NCBI RefSeq assembly: GCF_023657595.1
Contig: NZ_CP098323.1
Coordinates: forward strand, 644,001-708,000
Source of the DNA: Cytobacillus firmus
GTDB taxonomy: Bacteria; Bacillota; Bacilli; Bacillales; Cytobacillaceae
Reading direction: 5' to 3'
DNA length: 64,000 nucleotides
A program made the position numbers and the translations under genes. Shown in pieces: positions 8,383 to 17,263 of the stretch (positions are counted from its first letter, which is position 1; the number at the start of each line of letters is the position of its first letter). The notes under the pieces were generated by a model, which was given only the letters and a program-made list of their open reading frames with translations, was not told where the DNA came from and made no database searches.

Positions 8383-9681
8383 TTGTTACCGTTAGACGCG
8401 CAATCTGCCTGGCTGCAAAGCTACATAAATTCTTCAGAAAAACAGAAGCAACTATACAAAAGAACATTAATTGTCATTGTCATATCCCAAATTTTTGGAG
8501 GAGCAGGACTTGCAGCAGGAATTACAGTAGGAGCACTTCTCGCGCAAAACATGATGGGGACAGATAGTGTAACAGGAATTCCAACCGCGTTATTTACTTT
8601 AGGGTCAGCAGGTGCTGCGCTGCTGGTGGGACGGCTTTCTCAGCGGCTTGGACGCCGTCCTGGACTTGCGGTAGGATTTTTGGCTGGAGGCATAGGTGCC
8701 ATTGGAGTAGTGGTTTCAGCAATAACAAACAGCATTCTGCTATTATTTATTTCACTGCTCATCTACGGGGCGGGGACGGCTACAAACTTGCAGGCGCGCT
8801 ACGCTGGAACTGACCTGGCAAGCCCCGCACAGAGGGCAAAGGCTATTAGTATGGCCATGGTTTCCACCACATTCGGTGCTGTCGCAGGACCTAACCTGGT
8901 GGATGTAATGGGGGAGTTTGCTATATCCATAGGAATTCCTGCTTTAGCCGGTCCTTTTATATTAGCGGCTGCGGCGTATATACTGGCTGGATTTGTTTTA
9001 TTTTTGTTCCTTCGTCCTGATCCTTTTATTGTGGCAAAAGCCATATCAGATGCACACACTAAAGCCAATCATTTAGAGAAAAGCTCTATTTTGGCATCGA
9101 TAAACAGGCGAGGCACTTTTGCAGGAGCGGCTGTAATGGTTTTAACTCAATTTGTGATGATGGCCATTATGACAATGACCCCTATACATATGGGACATCA
9201 TGGACATGATTTGAATGAGGTGGGGCTTGTCATTGGATTTCATATAGGTGCGATGTTTTTGCCTTCATTAGTAACTGGTATTCTTGTTGATAAAATTGGC
9301 CGTGCGGCTATGGCTGCTGCTTCTGCTATTACGCTGCTTGCTTCTGGCATTTTGGCTGCAGCAGGACCTGGTGAGTCGATGCTCATACTCAATATAGCCC
9401 TTGTTTTACTTGGGCTTGGATGGAATTTTGGCTTAATCAGCGGCACTGCTATTCTGGTAGATTCAACTCATGCTTCTTCCCGGGCTAAAACTCAGGGTTC
9501 GATCGATGTATGGATTGCTTTGTCAGGAGCATTAGGAGGAGGATTATCCGGAATAGTTGTAGCACATTCCAGTTATGCAGCCCTTTCCATTGCAGGTGCT
9601 GTCCTTTCATTACTGCTCATTCCCATTGTAATATGGGCAGGTATCTATCAAAAAGAGAAAAGTATAAGCATTAGTGACTGA
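8383..9681 (+). CDS. MFS transporter, about 12 transmembrane helices
   Basis: A 432-residue major-facilitator protein. The cytoplasmic loop motif GRLSQRLGRRPGLA after the second helix is the classical motif A, repeated in a weaker form as DKIGRAAMA in the second half. The start is TTG at 8383, with GGGAGGTGA just upstream; the frame is open from 8347 without a suitable site. The substrate is unknown. It sits between a MocR regulator and an aminotransferase, so transport of an amino compound is possible (inference). Confidence 0.88.
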   Translation: MLPLDAQSAWLQSYINSSEKQKQLYKRTLIVIVISQIFGGAGLAAGITVGALLAQNMMGTDSVTGIPTALFTLGSAGAALLVGRLSQRLGRRPGLAVGFLAGGIGAIGVVVSAITNSILLLFISLLIYGAGTATNLQARYAGTDLASPAQRAKAISMAMVSTTFGAVAGPNLVDVMGEFAISIGIPALAGPFILAAAAYILAGFVLFLFLRPDPFIVAKAISDAHTKANHLEKSSILASINRRGTFAGAAVMVLTQFVMMAIMTMTPIHMGHHGHDLNEVGLVIGFHIGAMFLPSLVTGILVDKIGRAAMAAASAITLLASGILAAAGPGESMLILNIALVLLGLGWNFGLISGTAILVDSTHASSRAKTQGSIDVWIALSGALGGGLSGIVVAHSSYAALSIAGAVLSLLLIPIVIWAGIYQKEKSISISD

Positions 9682-9729
9682 ATTTTCAGTATTAAAACAA
9701 CTCCAAAAATAGAAAAGGAATGTGTATAA

Positions 9730-10935
9730 ATGGAACATAAATTTGCTGAGAGAGCTCGCTTTGTAACATCTTCTGAGACACGTGAAATATTAAAAGTAAC
9801 AGAAAGACCGGAAGTAATCTCTTTTGCGGGAGGACTGCCGGCTCCAGAACTGTTTCCTGTAGAAGCTCTGAAGGAAGTATGCAATGCTGTATTGAATGAA
9901 GAAGGTGCGGCTGCCCTTCAATATAGTACAACTGAAGGATATATTCCTTTGAGAGAAGCTATTTGTCAGAGAATGAAAAGTGCTGGGATTGACTCCAGCA
10001 TTGAAAATGTTCTTATTACATCAGGATCCCAGCAGGCAATCGACCTGACTGGAAGATTATTTATCAATGAGGGAGATACTATTATTTGTGAAAGCCCAAC
10101 TTATCTTGCAGCCATTAATGTATTCAAGTCATATAATGCAAAGTTTGTTGAAGTAGCCATGGATGATGATGGAATGGTAATGGAAGAGCTGGAGCAAATG
10201 CTGCGAGATCATCCTGATGCAAAATTTATTTATACGATTCCTGATTTCCAAAACCCTACTGGCCGCACCTTAAAACTCGAAAGACGAAAAAGAATGATTG
10301 AGCTTGCTAATCAGTATGATGTGCTGATTGTAGAGGATAACCCCTATGGAGCTGTAAGATTTGCTGGAGAGGAACTCCCGCCTGTGAAACATTTTGACAC
10401 AGAAGGCAGAGTCATTTATTTAAGCACTTTCTCTAAGATTTTCACTCCAGGTCTTCGGCTAGGATGGATTTGTGCAGACCAAACTTTCATTGATAAGTAT
10501 GTTGCTTTTAAGCAAACAGCTGACTTGCATACTGACAGCTTTGCTCAAAGAATTACCGCAAAGTATATGGAGCTTTACGATATCGAAGAGCACATAAATA
10601 AAATCAAAGCTGTTTATAAAGAAAGATGCACAGCTATGTTATGTTGCATTGAAGAATTTTTCCCAAAGAATTTGTCTTACAGTAAGCCAGAAGGAGGTTT
10701 ATTTATTTGGGTAGAGCTCCCGGAGGGCATTGATTCAGCACATATATTTAAAGAGTGCCTGAAAAACAATGTTGCTTGTGTTCCTGGTGTTCCTTTCTTT
10801 CCAAATGGCACACAAACAAATACATTGCGTTTAAATTACTCCAATATGTCTAAAGAGAAGATTATTGAGGGGATGAAGCGTATGGGAGAAGTATTGCACC
10901 GGGAAATACAAAATGATTCAATGCTGACAGTCTGA
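9730..10935 (+). CDS. PLP-dependent aminotransferase (2-aminoadipate/aromatic type)
   Basis: A 401-residue class I/II aminotransferase. Key features are ISFAGGLPAPELFP near the N-terminus, ITSGSQQAIDL, EDNPYG (Asp that pairs with the PLP nitrogen) and STFSKIFTPGLRLGW with the Schiff-base Lys. The close match to the LysN/2-aminoadipate branch suggests a broad-specificity enzyme using 2-oxoglutarate. It starts 48 nt after the MFS gene. A broken amine-oxidase end lies directly downstream, hinting that a larger amine-utilisation cluster once stood here. Confidence 0.9.
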   Translation: MEHKFAERARFVTSSETREILKVTERPEVISFAGGLPAPELFPVEALKEVCNAVLNEEGAAALQYSTTEGYIPLREAICQRMKSAGIDSSIENVLITSGSQQAIDLTGRLFINEGDTIICESPTYLAAINVFKSYNAKFVEVAMDDDGMVMEELEQMLRDHPDAKFIYTIPDFQNPTGRTLKLERRKRMIELANQYDVLIVEDNPYGAVRFAGEELPPVKHFDTEGRVIYLSTFSKIFTPGLRLGWICADQTFIDKYVAFKQTADLHTDSFAQRITAKYMELYDIEEHINKIKAVYKERCTAMLCCIEEFFPKNLSYSKPEGGLFIWVELPEGIDSAHIFKECLKNNVACVPGVPFFPNGTQTNTLRLNYSNMSKEKIIEGMKRMGEVLHREIQNDSMLTV

Positions 10936-10942
10936 AGAGACC

Positions 10943-11088
10943 TATATGGATGGCAGGAAAGAAGGTTATTATTGCTGGTACGGGGTTTGAATTCACAATT
11001 TGGCGGCCATCTTGAAGGTGCCTTTCTGTCAGCTGAACAGGCAGTTTTTGAAATCGTTAAATTAAATAATAACCTTTTTACGACATGA
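10943..11088 (+). pseudogene. Remnant of a flavin amine oxidase C-terminus
   Basis: One frame gives KKVIIAGTGFEFTI and, after a one-base shift near 10999, FGGHLEGAFLSAEQAVFEI up to a TGA at 11086-11088. The pair AGT...F plus GGHLEGA..SAEQA is the C-terminal FAD-contact signature of flavin mono-amine oxidases. The remaining 400 or so residues of such an enzyme are absent, so this is a decayed fragment. Confidence 0.65.
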
Positions 11089-11196
11089 AATTAAGCTAGA
11101 CAAAATTAAATCCAAAGATAAGTGGAGAGAGAAATCAGGATTGGAAAGATGTGGTATTTTAACAGTGTGAATACATGATTTCTCCATCACACCTTT

Positions 11197-12066
11197 TTAA
11201 TCCCTGTTTCTATATGATAAATATTCTAAAAACCTCTTGGATGCAAGAGAAAGTGATTTTTGGTCTCTCATAGCAATACCAATATTTCTAAAAGCAGGAA
11301 CTTCTAGCTCTTTCGCTATAATTTTGTGTGGAATACGCTGTAAAATCAATTCTGGTAATATACTGATTCCCAGCCCGTTTTCCACCATAGACATAATTGC
11401 ATAGTCATCCCAAGTTGTAAAATTGACTTGCGGAGAAATATGGTGCATCTCAAAAATTTCAGAGATCTCTGCTTTTGCTCCCTTTTCCAATAGCATAAAC
11501 GGACTGTTCAGTAAGCCGTTGATTGGAAACTTCTCGCAATTTACATGCGGATGATTTTGCGGAATTACAACCAGCAAACGGTCTTGCTCCAAAAAGATCG
11601 TTTCAAGTTCTGCTTTTGACGGCAGCCGCACAAAGCCGAAGTCCACACGTCCATCTAAAACCCATCTTTCAATTTCTGTATAATCACCAAGCAGAAGTTC
11701 AAAATCAATCCTCGGGTAATCCTGCTTAAAAACTCTGATCATGTTAGGGAGCCAATGAGTCGCTACGCTGGAAAATGTCCCAATACGAATCATCCCGGAT
11801 TGTATATGGTGTAAGTCTTCGATCTGCGTCATTAAGATTTCATACTCATTGCAAATCCGCTTCAGTTGGGGCAGCAATTTTAAGCCATCAGAGGTTAAAC
11901 TGATACCCGCACGGCCTCTTTCAAAAAGGGAAACCCCCCATTCCGTTTCTAAATCGTTTATCATACGGCTGATCCCAGACTGTGTATAGTCCAGTACTTC
12001 GGCAGCTTTCGTGAAGCTGCCGAATTCTGCTGCTTTGACAAATGCCATATATTTTTGGATATTCAT
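11197..12066 (-). CDS. LysR-family transcriptional regulator
   Basis: A 289-residue regulator reading leftward. The N-terminal winged helix (MNIQKYMAFVKAAEFGSFTKAAEVLDYTQSGISR) is the standard LysR pattern, followed by a periplasmic-binding-protein-like effector domain from about residue 90. The start at 12066 (MNIQ) has GGAAAGGA upstream; a longer frame to 12141 lacks a site. It is divergent from a 40-codon small ORF and the EamA transporter and probably controls them. Confidence 0.92.
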   Translation of the reverse strand: MNIQKYMAFVKAAEFGSFTKAAEVLDYTQSGISRMINDLETEWGVSLFERGRAGISLTSDGLKLLPQLKRICNEYEILMTQIEDLHHIQSGMIRIGTFSSVATHWLPNMIRVFKQDYPRIDFELLLGDYTEIERWVLDGRVDFGFVRLPSKAELETIFLEQDRLLVVIPQNHPHVNCEKFPINGLLNSPFMLLEKGAKAEISEIFEMHHISPQVNFTTWDDYAIMSMVENGLGISILPELILQRIPHKIIAKELEVPAFRNIGIAMRDQKSLSLASKRFLEYLSYRNRD

Positions 12067-12191
12067 AGCTCTTTTCCTTTCCCATCTGGTTTTGTCATGT
12101 GTACCATGAGAAACATTCGTTTTTGTAATGTGTGACACCATGATATGTTATTACTATCAAAAATTCAAGACAGGAAAGGAGAACAAAAAAA

Positions 12192-12314
12192 ATGTTTTTT
12201 GTGAGTGAAATAATGAAAAAAGCACCGGTCTGCTTTAAGTCTCCGCCGCAAGAAAGGGGCGTCAATAACTTCCTAACCTATGCTAATCACATTCCGACTG
12301 AGATTGAAATGTGA
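12192..12314 (+). CDS. Small ORF (40 residues) divergent from LysR
   Basis: MFFVSEIMKKAPVCFKSPP starts a 40-residue frame with a good AAAGGAG ribosome site about 10 nt before the ATG. It ends 65 nt before the EamA gene. No family is recognised. Its place between a LysR gene and its probable target suggests either a leader peptide or the remaining start of a lost gene. Confidence 0.4.
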   Translation: MFFVSEIMKKAPVCFKSPPQERGVNNFLTYANHIPTEIEM

Positions 12315-12334
12315 AATTAAGCAAACATATTAAG

Positions 12335-12365
12335 AATCTGCGAAATACAAGCTGATTCGCAGATT
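12335..12365. promoter_or_regulatory. Inverted repeat between small ORF and EamA gene
   Basis: AATCTGCGAA and TTCGCAGATT are perfect 10-nt arms separated by 11 nt. The repeat lies directly before the EamA ribosome site and has no T run. It could be an operator or an RNA hairpin that affects translation of the transporter. Confidence 0.55.
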
Positions 12366-12379
12366 GGCAGGAGCAGACG

Positions 12380-13273
12380 ATGAATTCTAAAATTCAGTTT
12401 ATATTATCAATGATTACTTTCGGTACAATTGGTCTGGTGGTCCGGTACATTGACTTAGCTTCGAGCGAAAGAGCTTTACTAAGCAGTTTCCTGGGATGCA
12501 TATTTTTACTGTTGATATTCTTTATGATGAAGAAAAAAATATCATGGAGTTTAGTAAAAACGAATGCTTTTTTATTGATTCTTTCAGGCATTGCATTGGG
12601 AGGGAATTGGATTTTTCTTTATCAATCGTATGACTATACGACCATTGCCAATGCAACGCTGGGTTATTACTTTGCGCCTGTGCTTGTGATGATTCTTTCA
12701 CCGTTTGTACTTCGGGAACAATTATCCATTAAAAAAATGGTTTGTATTGGTGTAGCGATCATTGGTATGTTAATGATTGTAGGAGAAGGCATGAGTGCAT
12801 CGGAATCAGATGATATTCTTGGACTTTCCTTTGGATTAATCGCAGCTGCATTTTATGCTGCGTTATTACTATTAAATAAATTTATCAAAGAAATGGGAAA
12901 GTTAGAGCAGACCATTATTCAGCTTGGAACAACCACGTTACTGCTTATGCCATATGTTTTCCTTGCCGAAGGATTTGGCATCTTTGAAATATCGAGTTCT
13001 TCCATCCCTTATATGCTAATTTTAGGAATCGTCAACACAGGGATTGGGTTTTGGTTATTTTTCTCTGGTATGGAAAAATTAAATGGGCAGAGTATAGCTA
13101 TGTTAAGTTATGTAGATCCCTTTGTAGCTATATTGATTTCTGCAATTATTGTGCAAGAACACATGACAATTGTTCAAATGCTTGGTGGTGTATTGCTAAT
13201 AGGCTCTACACTTGTTAGTGAATTTAGATCAGTCAATTATTCAAAACAATTAATGAAAACACCTGCTGAATAA
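12380..13273 (+). CDS. EamA/DMT-family transporter
   Basis: A 297-residue membrane protein with about ten helices arranged as two EamA repeats. The first covers roughly residues 1-135 (ALGGNWIFLYQSYDYTTIANATLGYYFAPV) and the second 145-285 (ILGIVNTGIGFWLFFSG..., LSYVDPFVAILIS). Such proteins export metabolites or amino acids. The ATG has GGCAGGAG upstream. The divergent LysR gene is the likely regulator. Confidence 0.88.
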   Translation: MNSKIQFILSMITFGTIGLVVRYIDLASSERALLSSFLGCIFLLLIFFMMKKKISWSLVKTNAFLLILSGIALGGNWIFLYQSYDYTTIANATLGYYFAPVLVMILSPFVLREQLSIKKMVCIGVAIIGMLMIVGEGMSASESDDILGLSFGLIAAAFYAALLLLNKFIKEMGKLEQTIIQLGTTTLLLMPYVFLAEGFGIFEISSSSIPYMLILGIVNTGIGFWLFFSGMEKLNGQSIAMLSYVDPFVAILISAIIVQEHMTIVQMLGGVLLIGSTLVSEFRSVNYSKQLMKTPAE

Positions 13274-13277
13274 ATTT

Positions 13278-13314
13278 AAAACAGTGGGAAGCACTTGTTT
13301 CCCACTGTTTTTTT
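13278..13314 (+). terminator. Rho-independent terminator after EamA
   Basis: AAACAGTGGGAA pairs with TTCCCACTGTTT, then a T run. Confidence 0.9.
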
Positions 13315-13390
13315 GGGGGGGTCATAATCATAGAATTTGTGAAACCTTTAACTTTAAATTACCTTGTCAAGGTCGATAATACGTTTTTAC

Positions 13391-13495
13391 ATTGTGAAGA
13401 ATTGTACTTATTGTAACGGTAGTAATGTTCAGGATCAGCTGGCAAATCAGGCGGCTTTTTTTATTAACCAAGCAAGGCAGGTTTTGTGAAGAAGG
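13391..13495 (+). repeat. Family A intergenic repeat (diverged copy)
   Basis: TTGTGAAGAATTGTACTT, then CAGCTGGCAAATCAGGCGGC with a T run, then a degraded right part GCAAGGCAGGTTTTGTGAAG. It is the first copy in the window of the repeat that becomes dense after 28 kb. Confidence 0.7.
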
Positions 13496-13533
13496 AATTA
13501 CTTCTTTATATTGGAATTATTATTAAATGAATT

Positions 13534-13565
13534 AAAAATATCCCCCTCACAAAAATGAGGGGGAT
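13534..13565 (-). terminator. Terminator of the DUF3231 gene (leftward)
   Basis: ATCCCCCTCA and TGAGGGGGAT form the stem; on the minus strand a T-rich stretch follows. Confidence 0.85.
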
Positions 13566-13568
13566 AAC

Positions 13569-14573
13569 TTATTTATCCTGTGCAAGTTCTTTTCTATTGG
13601 GAGCAAGCGGCGGCTGTTCTAACCACTTGTTCTTCACCATAATGCCGAACCATTTTCGGGTGACTCTCAAGGATTTCAGAATTGCTTTTTCATAAGTTAA
13701 GGCCAGGTCTGTCCGCATGGATCCGGCCAGGCCTGTTCCGTAATATACTTGTGCAGTCTGCACCAGGAAACCCAGATGATATAACATTAATTTATCGGAA
13801 AACGGAGAGTCCTTTGACGTTGTAACTTCTGATTCCCACGACATTGGGACTGGCAAGTTATCCTTGTGCAATATTTTTGAAAGAGCCTGGAGGTTTTCAT
13901 CGGCTGTTTTTTCTAATTCCTCAAAAAACTTCCTTATATCTTTCGATTCTGTGACTTGGCTGAATCCGATGGAAAGTGCTTTTGCCATAACTCCCTTTTT
14001 AATGTTAAGGGAGATACTGATTATTTCTGTAGAAGATAAACGTCTTCCTTTTCCGAAAAATCCATCAGTAAAATCTGTTGCAGTAATAATTTCAGGGCTT
14101 TCGGCAGGATAAAAATAGGGATCTCTCTGAAAAACTCCTTTTTTCAGAAGCAGCTCAATGGTTAAATCGTACATATTTTTGGCATCATCTACACATGAGC
14201 TGTAAAACTCCCGTATGTCTTTTCTGACCGAAACACCTAAAGCGGTTGTATGACCTAACAAACCATGGATAGTCATAATATGTAAATAATTCAGGCAGAA
14301 TATGTCTGAAAACAATCTCTCAGCACCTTTATTGAGGTCGGACTCCGAAAAACCAATTGGAATTGGAAATCCATCCTTCTCAATGAAGGAGACAAGCTGC
14401 TTCTTTTGCTTTTCCCCTGTCTTAATTGCTATTTCAAAAACTTGTTTTATTTCTTCGTCTTCTATAATTGAATTCATATACCTATTTACAATCTCGGTCA
14501 TTGTTCCGTTTACATACTCCCCCCATAGGGTTCCTATTTCGGAAGATGTAAGCTTTAAATTATCATTTTCCAA
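13569..14573 (-). CDS. DUF3231 family protein
   Basis: A 334-residue protein made of two similar helical halves, each with the LTSSEIGTLW / LSSTEI start and a HxxxGLLGHT or YHLGFL segment, as in DUF3231 proteins of Bacillales (a ferritin-like bundle is suspected). The start is TTG at 14573 with GAGGTGA upstream. The function is unknown; family members are often spore- or stress-associated. It is divergent from the ArsR-type gene. Confidence 0.8.
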   Translation of the reverse strand: MENDNLKLTSSEIGTLWGEYVNGTMTEIVNRYMNSIIEDEEIKQVFEIAIKTGEKQKKQLVSFIEKDGFPIPIGFSESDLNKGAERLFSDIFCLNYLHIMTIHGLLGHTTALGVSVRKDIREFYSSCVDDAKNMYDLTIELLLKKGVFQRDPYFYPAESPEIITATDFTDGFFGKGRRLSSTEIISISLNIKKGVMAKALSIGFSQVTESKDIRKFFEELEKTADENLQALSKILHKDNLPVPMSWESEVTTSKDSPFSDKLMLYHLGFLVQTAQVYYGTGLAGSMRTDLALTYEKAILKSLRVTRKWFGIMVKNKWLEQPPLAPNRKELAQDK

Positions 14574-14708
14574 TTGTTCTCACCTCTTCCGTATTTTTTA
14601 CCAATACAGAATGATATATGCAGTTCTTTGGCTAAACCACTTGTTCTCGGTACTTACTTCCAAAATGGATACGGAATCTTTTTTTGTGCAACTTTTAAGT
14701 TGCGTGTG

Positions 14709-14738
14709 TTGACAAGCAACAAACGGGTTGCTTATAAT
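14709..14738 (+). promoter_or_regulatory. Promoter and operator of a leaderless ArsR-type gene
   Basis: TTGACA (14709-14714) and TATAAT (14733-14738) are 18 bp apart. The perfect inverted repeat AAGCAAC-N6-GTTGCTT (14714-14733) fills the spacer. The ATG at 14745 falls at the expected transcription start, so the mRNA is probably leaderless. Binding of the encoded repressor to the spacer palindrome would block the polymerase (inference). Confidence 0.75.
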
Positions 14739-14744
14739 CATAAT

Positions 14745-15023
14745 ATGAATTGGGACAAAGACGCTATATTCAAAGCACTTGGTGATTCGACCCGGCGGCT
14801 TATATTGGACGAACTGTCCGAACGCAAAGAGATGACGCTATATGAACTGACGGCTCGTCTCATTATGAAGCACGGCCTTTCCATTTCGCGGCAGGCAATA
14901 GCTAAACATCTTTCAGTATTGGAAGATGCACAGCTCATTAGATCCGAACGAAAGGGAAAATATCGGGTAATTATTTTTAATAACCAGCCACTTAAGAATC
15001 TGCTGGAAAGATGGCTGGAGTAA
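14745..15023 (+). CDS. ArsR-family winged-helix regulator
   Basis: A 92-residue ArsR-type repressor. IFKALGDSTRRLILDELSER is the N-terminal signature, and SISRQAIAKHLSVLEDAQLI is the recognition helix with the beta wing after it. No metal-binding Cys pair is seen, so it belongs to the non-metal branch often paired with VOC or SRPBCC enzymes. No ribosome site precedes the ATG; the promoter places the transcript start at or next to the ATG. The VOC gene follows by 87 nt and is probably its target. Confidence 0.88.
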   Translation: MNWDKDAIFKALGDSTRRLILDELSERKEMTLYELTARLIMKHGLSISRQAIAKHLSVLEDAQLIRSERKGKYRVIIFNNQPLKNLLERWLE

Positions 15024-15110
15024 CCTTACTAAAAGCGGAATAAGGATTCATACAGAGGTACGTGTGGGCTTTGCTGGAAGCCCGTTACAATTATCAAAGG
15101 AGGCAAATAC

Positions 15111-15497
15111 ATGTTGAAAGTTATTGTTACCAGTATCTTCGTCCAGGATCAGGAGAAGGCATTGAAATTTTATACCGAAACGCTGGGGTTTGTAAAAAAG
15201 CATGACATCCCAGTCGGGGAACACAGGTGGATCGCCCTGGTTTCTCCCGAAGATCAAGATGGGACGGAGCTTTTGCTGGAACCTAATGTACATCCGGCTG
15301 CCACAGAATATCAAAAGAAGATTTTTGCAGAAGGAATTCCGGCCACAATGTTTGGCGTTGCTGATCTTCACGAAGAGTATAACCGATTAATAAACCACGG
15401 AGTGAAGTTTACTATGGAGCCGACAGTAATGGGGGATGTCACATTGGCTGTATTCGATGATACATGCGGCAACCTTATTCAAATAGCGCAGAAGTAG
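15111..15497 (+). CDS. VOC-family (glyoxalase-like) protein
   Basis: A 128-residue vicinal-oxygen-chelate domain with the start VIVTSIFVQDQEKALKFYTETLGF and the end FDDTCGNLIQIAQ, where the usual DPDGN is DTCGN. It belongs to the subgroup often cotranscribed with a small ArsR regulator. The ATG has AAAGGAGG at good spacing. Substrate unknown; detoxification of a small electrophile is a reasonable guess. Confidence 0.88.
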   Translation: MLKVIVTSIFVQDQEKALKFYTETLGFVKKHDIPVGEHRWIALVSPEDQDGTELLLEPNVHPAATEYQKKIFAEGIPATMFGVADLHEEYNRLINHGVKFTMEPTVMGDVTLAVFDDTCGNLIQIAQK

Positions 15498-15544
15498 CTT
15501 TATAAAATAAAAGAAATTCTTGTCTGTAAGTAAGGCGGTGAACA

Positions 15545-16090
15545 ATGGACAGACAGCTGAAAGTGGAATTTCAAAGATCAAAGTCAGGCGATAAAGATGA
15601 GCGTTATGAAGCTTATCAGCACATTTTAAATGCTACTGACAAAGAAGTTGATTGGGCGTATGAAGTATGGGATCAGCTAGTAGAGGACTTGACTCATAAA
15701 GATAACCATCAACGCTCCCGTGCAGCTCAATACTTAGCTAACCTGGCTAAAAGCGATCCAGAGATGAGAATTATGAGGGATTTCCCTAAGCTGTGGGAGG
15801 TAACAAAAGATGAAAAGTTTGTTACAGCCAGACATAGCCTTCAATCTATATGGAAAGTCGGGATTTCCGGTACACCCCAAAAAGAAATGGTCATGGAAGT
15901 AATGGCTGAACGTTTTATTAATGGAACAAATGAAAAAAATTACACGTTAATCCGTAATGACATCCTTCAAAATATGAAAAATTTATATGATCGTCTGAAT
16001 GATGAGGCTATCAAACAAACAGCTTTAGATTTGATTGATACTGTTGATGACAAAAAATACAAGAAAAAGTACTTGGATATATGGAAATAG
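15545..16090 (+). CDS. HEAT-repeat-like helical protein
   Basis: A 181-residue soluble, helix-rich protein. Segments such as DNHQRSRAAQYLANLAKSDPE and KFVTARHSLQSIWKVG look like HEAT/ARM repeat pairs, so a protein-protein scaffold is likely. AAGGCGGTGAAC precedes the ATG. It is followed by a terminator. No partner is apparent from the neighbours. Confidence 0.7.
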   Translation: MDRQLKVEFQRSKSGDKDERYEAYQHILNATDKEVDWAYEVWDQLVEDLTHKDNHQRSRAAQYLANLAKSDPEMRIMRDFPKLWEVTKDEKFVTARHSLQSIWKVGISGTPQKEMVMEVMAERFINGTNEKNYTLIRNDILQNMKNLYDRLNDEAIKQTALDLIDTVDDKKYKKKYLDIWK

Positions 16091-16098
16091 ATCAAATT

Positions 16099-16125
16099 GC
16101 TGAAGATAAAGGTCTTCAGCTTTTT
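16099..16125 (+). terminator. Rho-independent terminator
   Basis: GCTGAAGA pairs with TCTTCAGC, followed by TTTTT. Confidence 0.88.
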
Positions 16126-16286
16126 CTTATAATGTTGGGTAATATATACACAGACAAAATAGAATACATTATTGCAATATAATGGATGATAGAGGGACGA
16201 ACGTTGTGATTCTGTTTGCAACACTCGAATAATGTCAATTCCTCCCGAATTCTTTTATATCAAAGGAAATTGGGGAGGATTTAATA

Positions 16287-17087
16287 ATGTTATTGAGATT
16301 TAAAAACATGCTAATGGCCCTCGTGGCTGTGGTTCTCATGCTGGCTGCTCCTTCGTTTACAGAAGCGGCGCTCGGGGATCGTACACTTGCCAATGGATCA
16401 TCAGGGTCAGATGTGGCCGAATTGCAGGATTACCTGATGACAAAAGGGGTATTCCCTTACCATACTTCGACAGGATACTATGGAAGCATCACGGTGGAAG
16501 CCGTCAAGGATTTTCAGCGTAAGCGTAATCTGAAGGCTGATGGAATTGCCGGACCGCAGACTAACCACGCACTAAAAGTGCTTAGATACGGGGACATTGG
16601 AAAGCAGGTCATCCAAATTCAATATCAATTAAAGCAAGCAGGGCACTATAAATCTAATTTAGATGGTATTTATGGAAATGGCACAGTGAGCGCTATCAAG
16701 AGCTTTCAAAAACAGCAGGAACTGGCTGTGGACGGAATTGCCGGACCTGCCACAAGAGCAGCGCTCGATCGAAAGTCCCAACGTGGCACAGCGGCAGGCA
16801 AAACATTGACTGTGGAAAGCACAGCATATACAGCGAGTTGTGATGGCTGTTCAGGTGTGACCAGGATGGGACTTGATTTAAAGAAATATCCTGATGCAAA
16901 AGTGATTGCGGTTGATCCCGGTGTCATTCCGCTTGGCTCCATCGTGAAAGTGGAAGGCTATGGAACTGCAATAGCAGCAGACATTGGCGGGGGCATAAAC
17001 GGAAGTTCAATCGATGTGTTCATTCCAAACCAGGGCGATGCCCTTCAGTGGGGGAGAAAAAGAGTTCGTGTGGAAATAATCGAATAG
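16287..17087 (+). CDS. Secreted cell-wall protein: two peptidoglycan-binding domains plus a 3D domain
   Basis: A 266-residue exported protein. A signal peptide (about residues 1-27, cleaved near TEAA) is followed by two PG_binding_1 repeats (LANGSSGSDVAELQDYL... and LRYGDIGKQVIQIQYQL..., each ending in DGIAGP.T). The C-terminal 3D domain (about 175-266) contains VIAVDPGVIPLGS, AAADIGG-like and IDVFIP, carrying the three conserved Asp of Rpf/MltA-like lytic transglycosylases. It resembles YocH/Cwlo-family 3D autolysins that cut or bind peptidoglycan. GGGGAGG precedes the ATG. Confidence 0.9.
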   Translation: MLLRFKNMLMALVAVVLMLAAPSFTEAALGDRTLANGSSGSDVAELQDYLMTKGVFPYHTSTGYYGSITVEAVKDFQRKRNLKADGIAGPQTNHALKVLRYGDIGKQVIQIQYQLKQAGHYKSNLDGIYGNGTVSAIKSFQKQQELAVDGIAGPATRAALDRKSQRGTAAGKTLTVESTAYTASCDGCSGVTRMGLDLKKYPDAKVIAVDPGVIPLGSIVKVEGYGTAIAADIGGGINGSSIDVFIPNQGDALQWGRKRVRVEIIE

Positions 17088-17095
17088 GTATGGGA

Positions 17096-17128
17096 CTGTC
17101 CCGCACAATCATGCGGGACAGCTTTTTT
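17096..17128 (+). terminator. Strong rho-independent terminator
   Basis: CTGTCCCGCA pairs with TGCGGGACAG plus a T run; nearly the same hairpin as at 6168-6201. Confidence 0.9.
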
Positions 17129-17263
17129 GTTTTAAAAAACTCTAAAGCAATGGGCCGGGGTATATGGGCAAAATCTCACCAGAGGAAGAAGGACAGCGTG
17201 AAATTGAAATTGGTCCAAACCGGTGTGCGATCAGGTAGAAAATAGAGGTTCCGGGAATTCCTT

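Noticed and set aside
17164-17238. 24-codon ORF ([20 protein letters not shown]...) between two terminators
   Set aside because: Poor ribosome-site spacing and no visible family; it lies in a stretch bounded by terminators and may be a relic.
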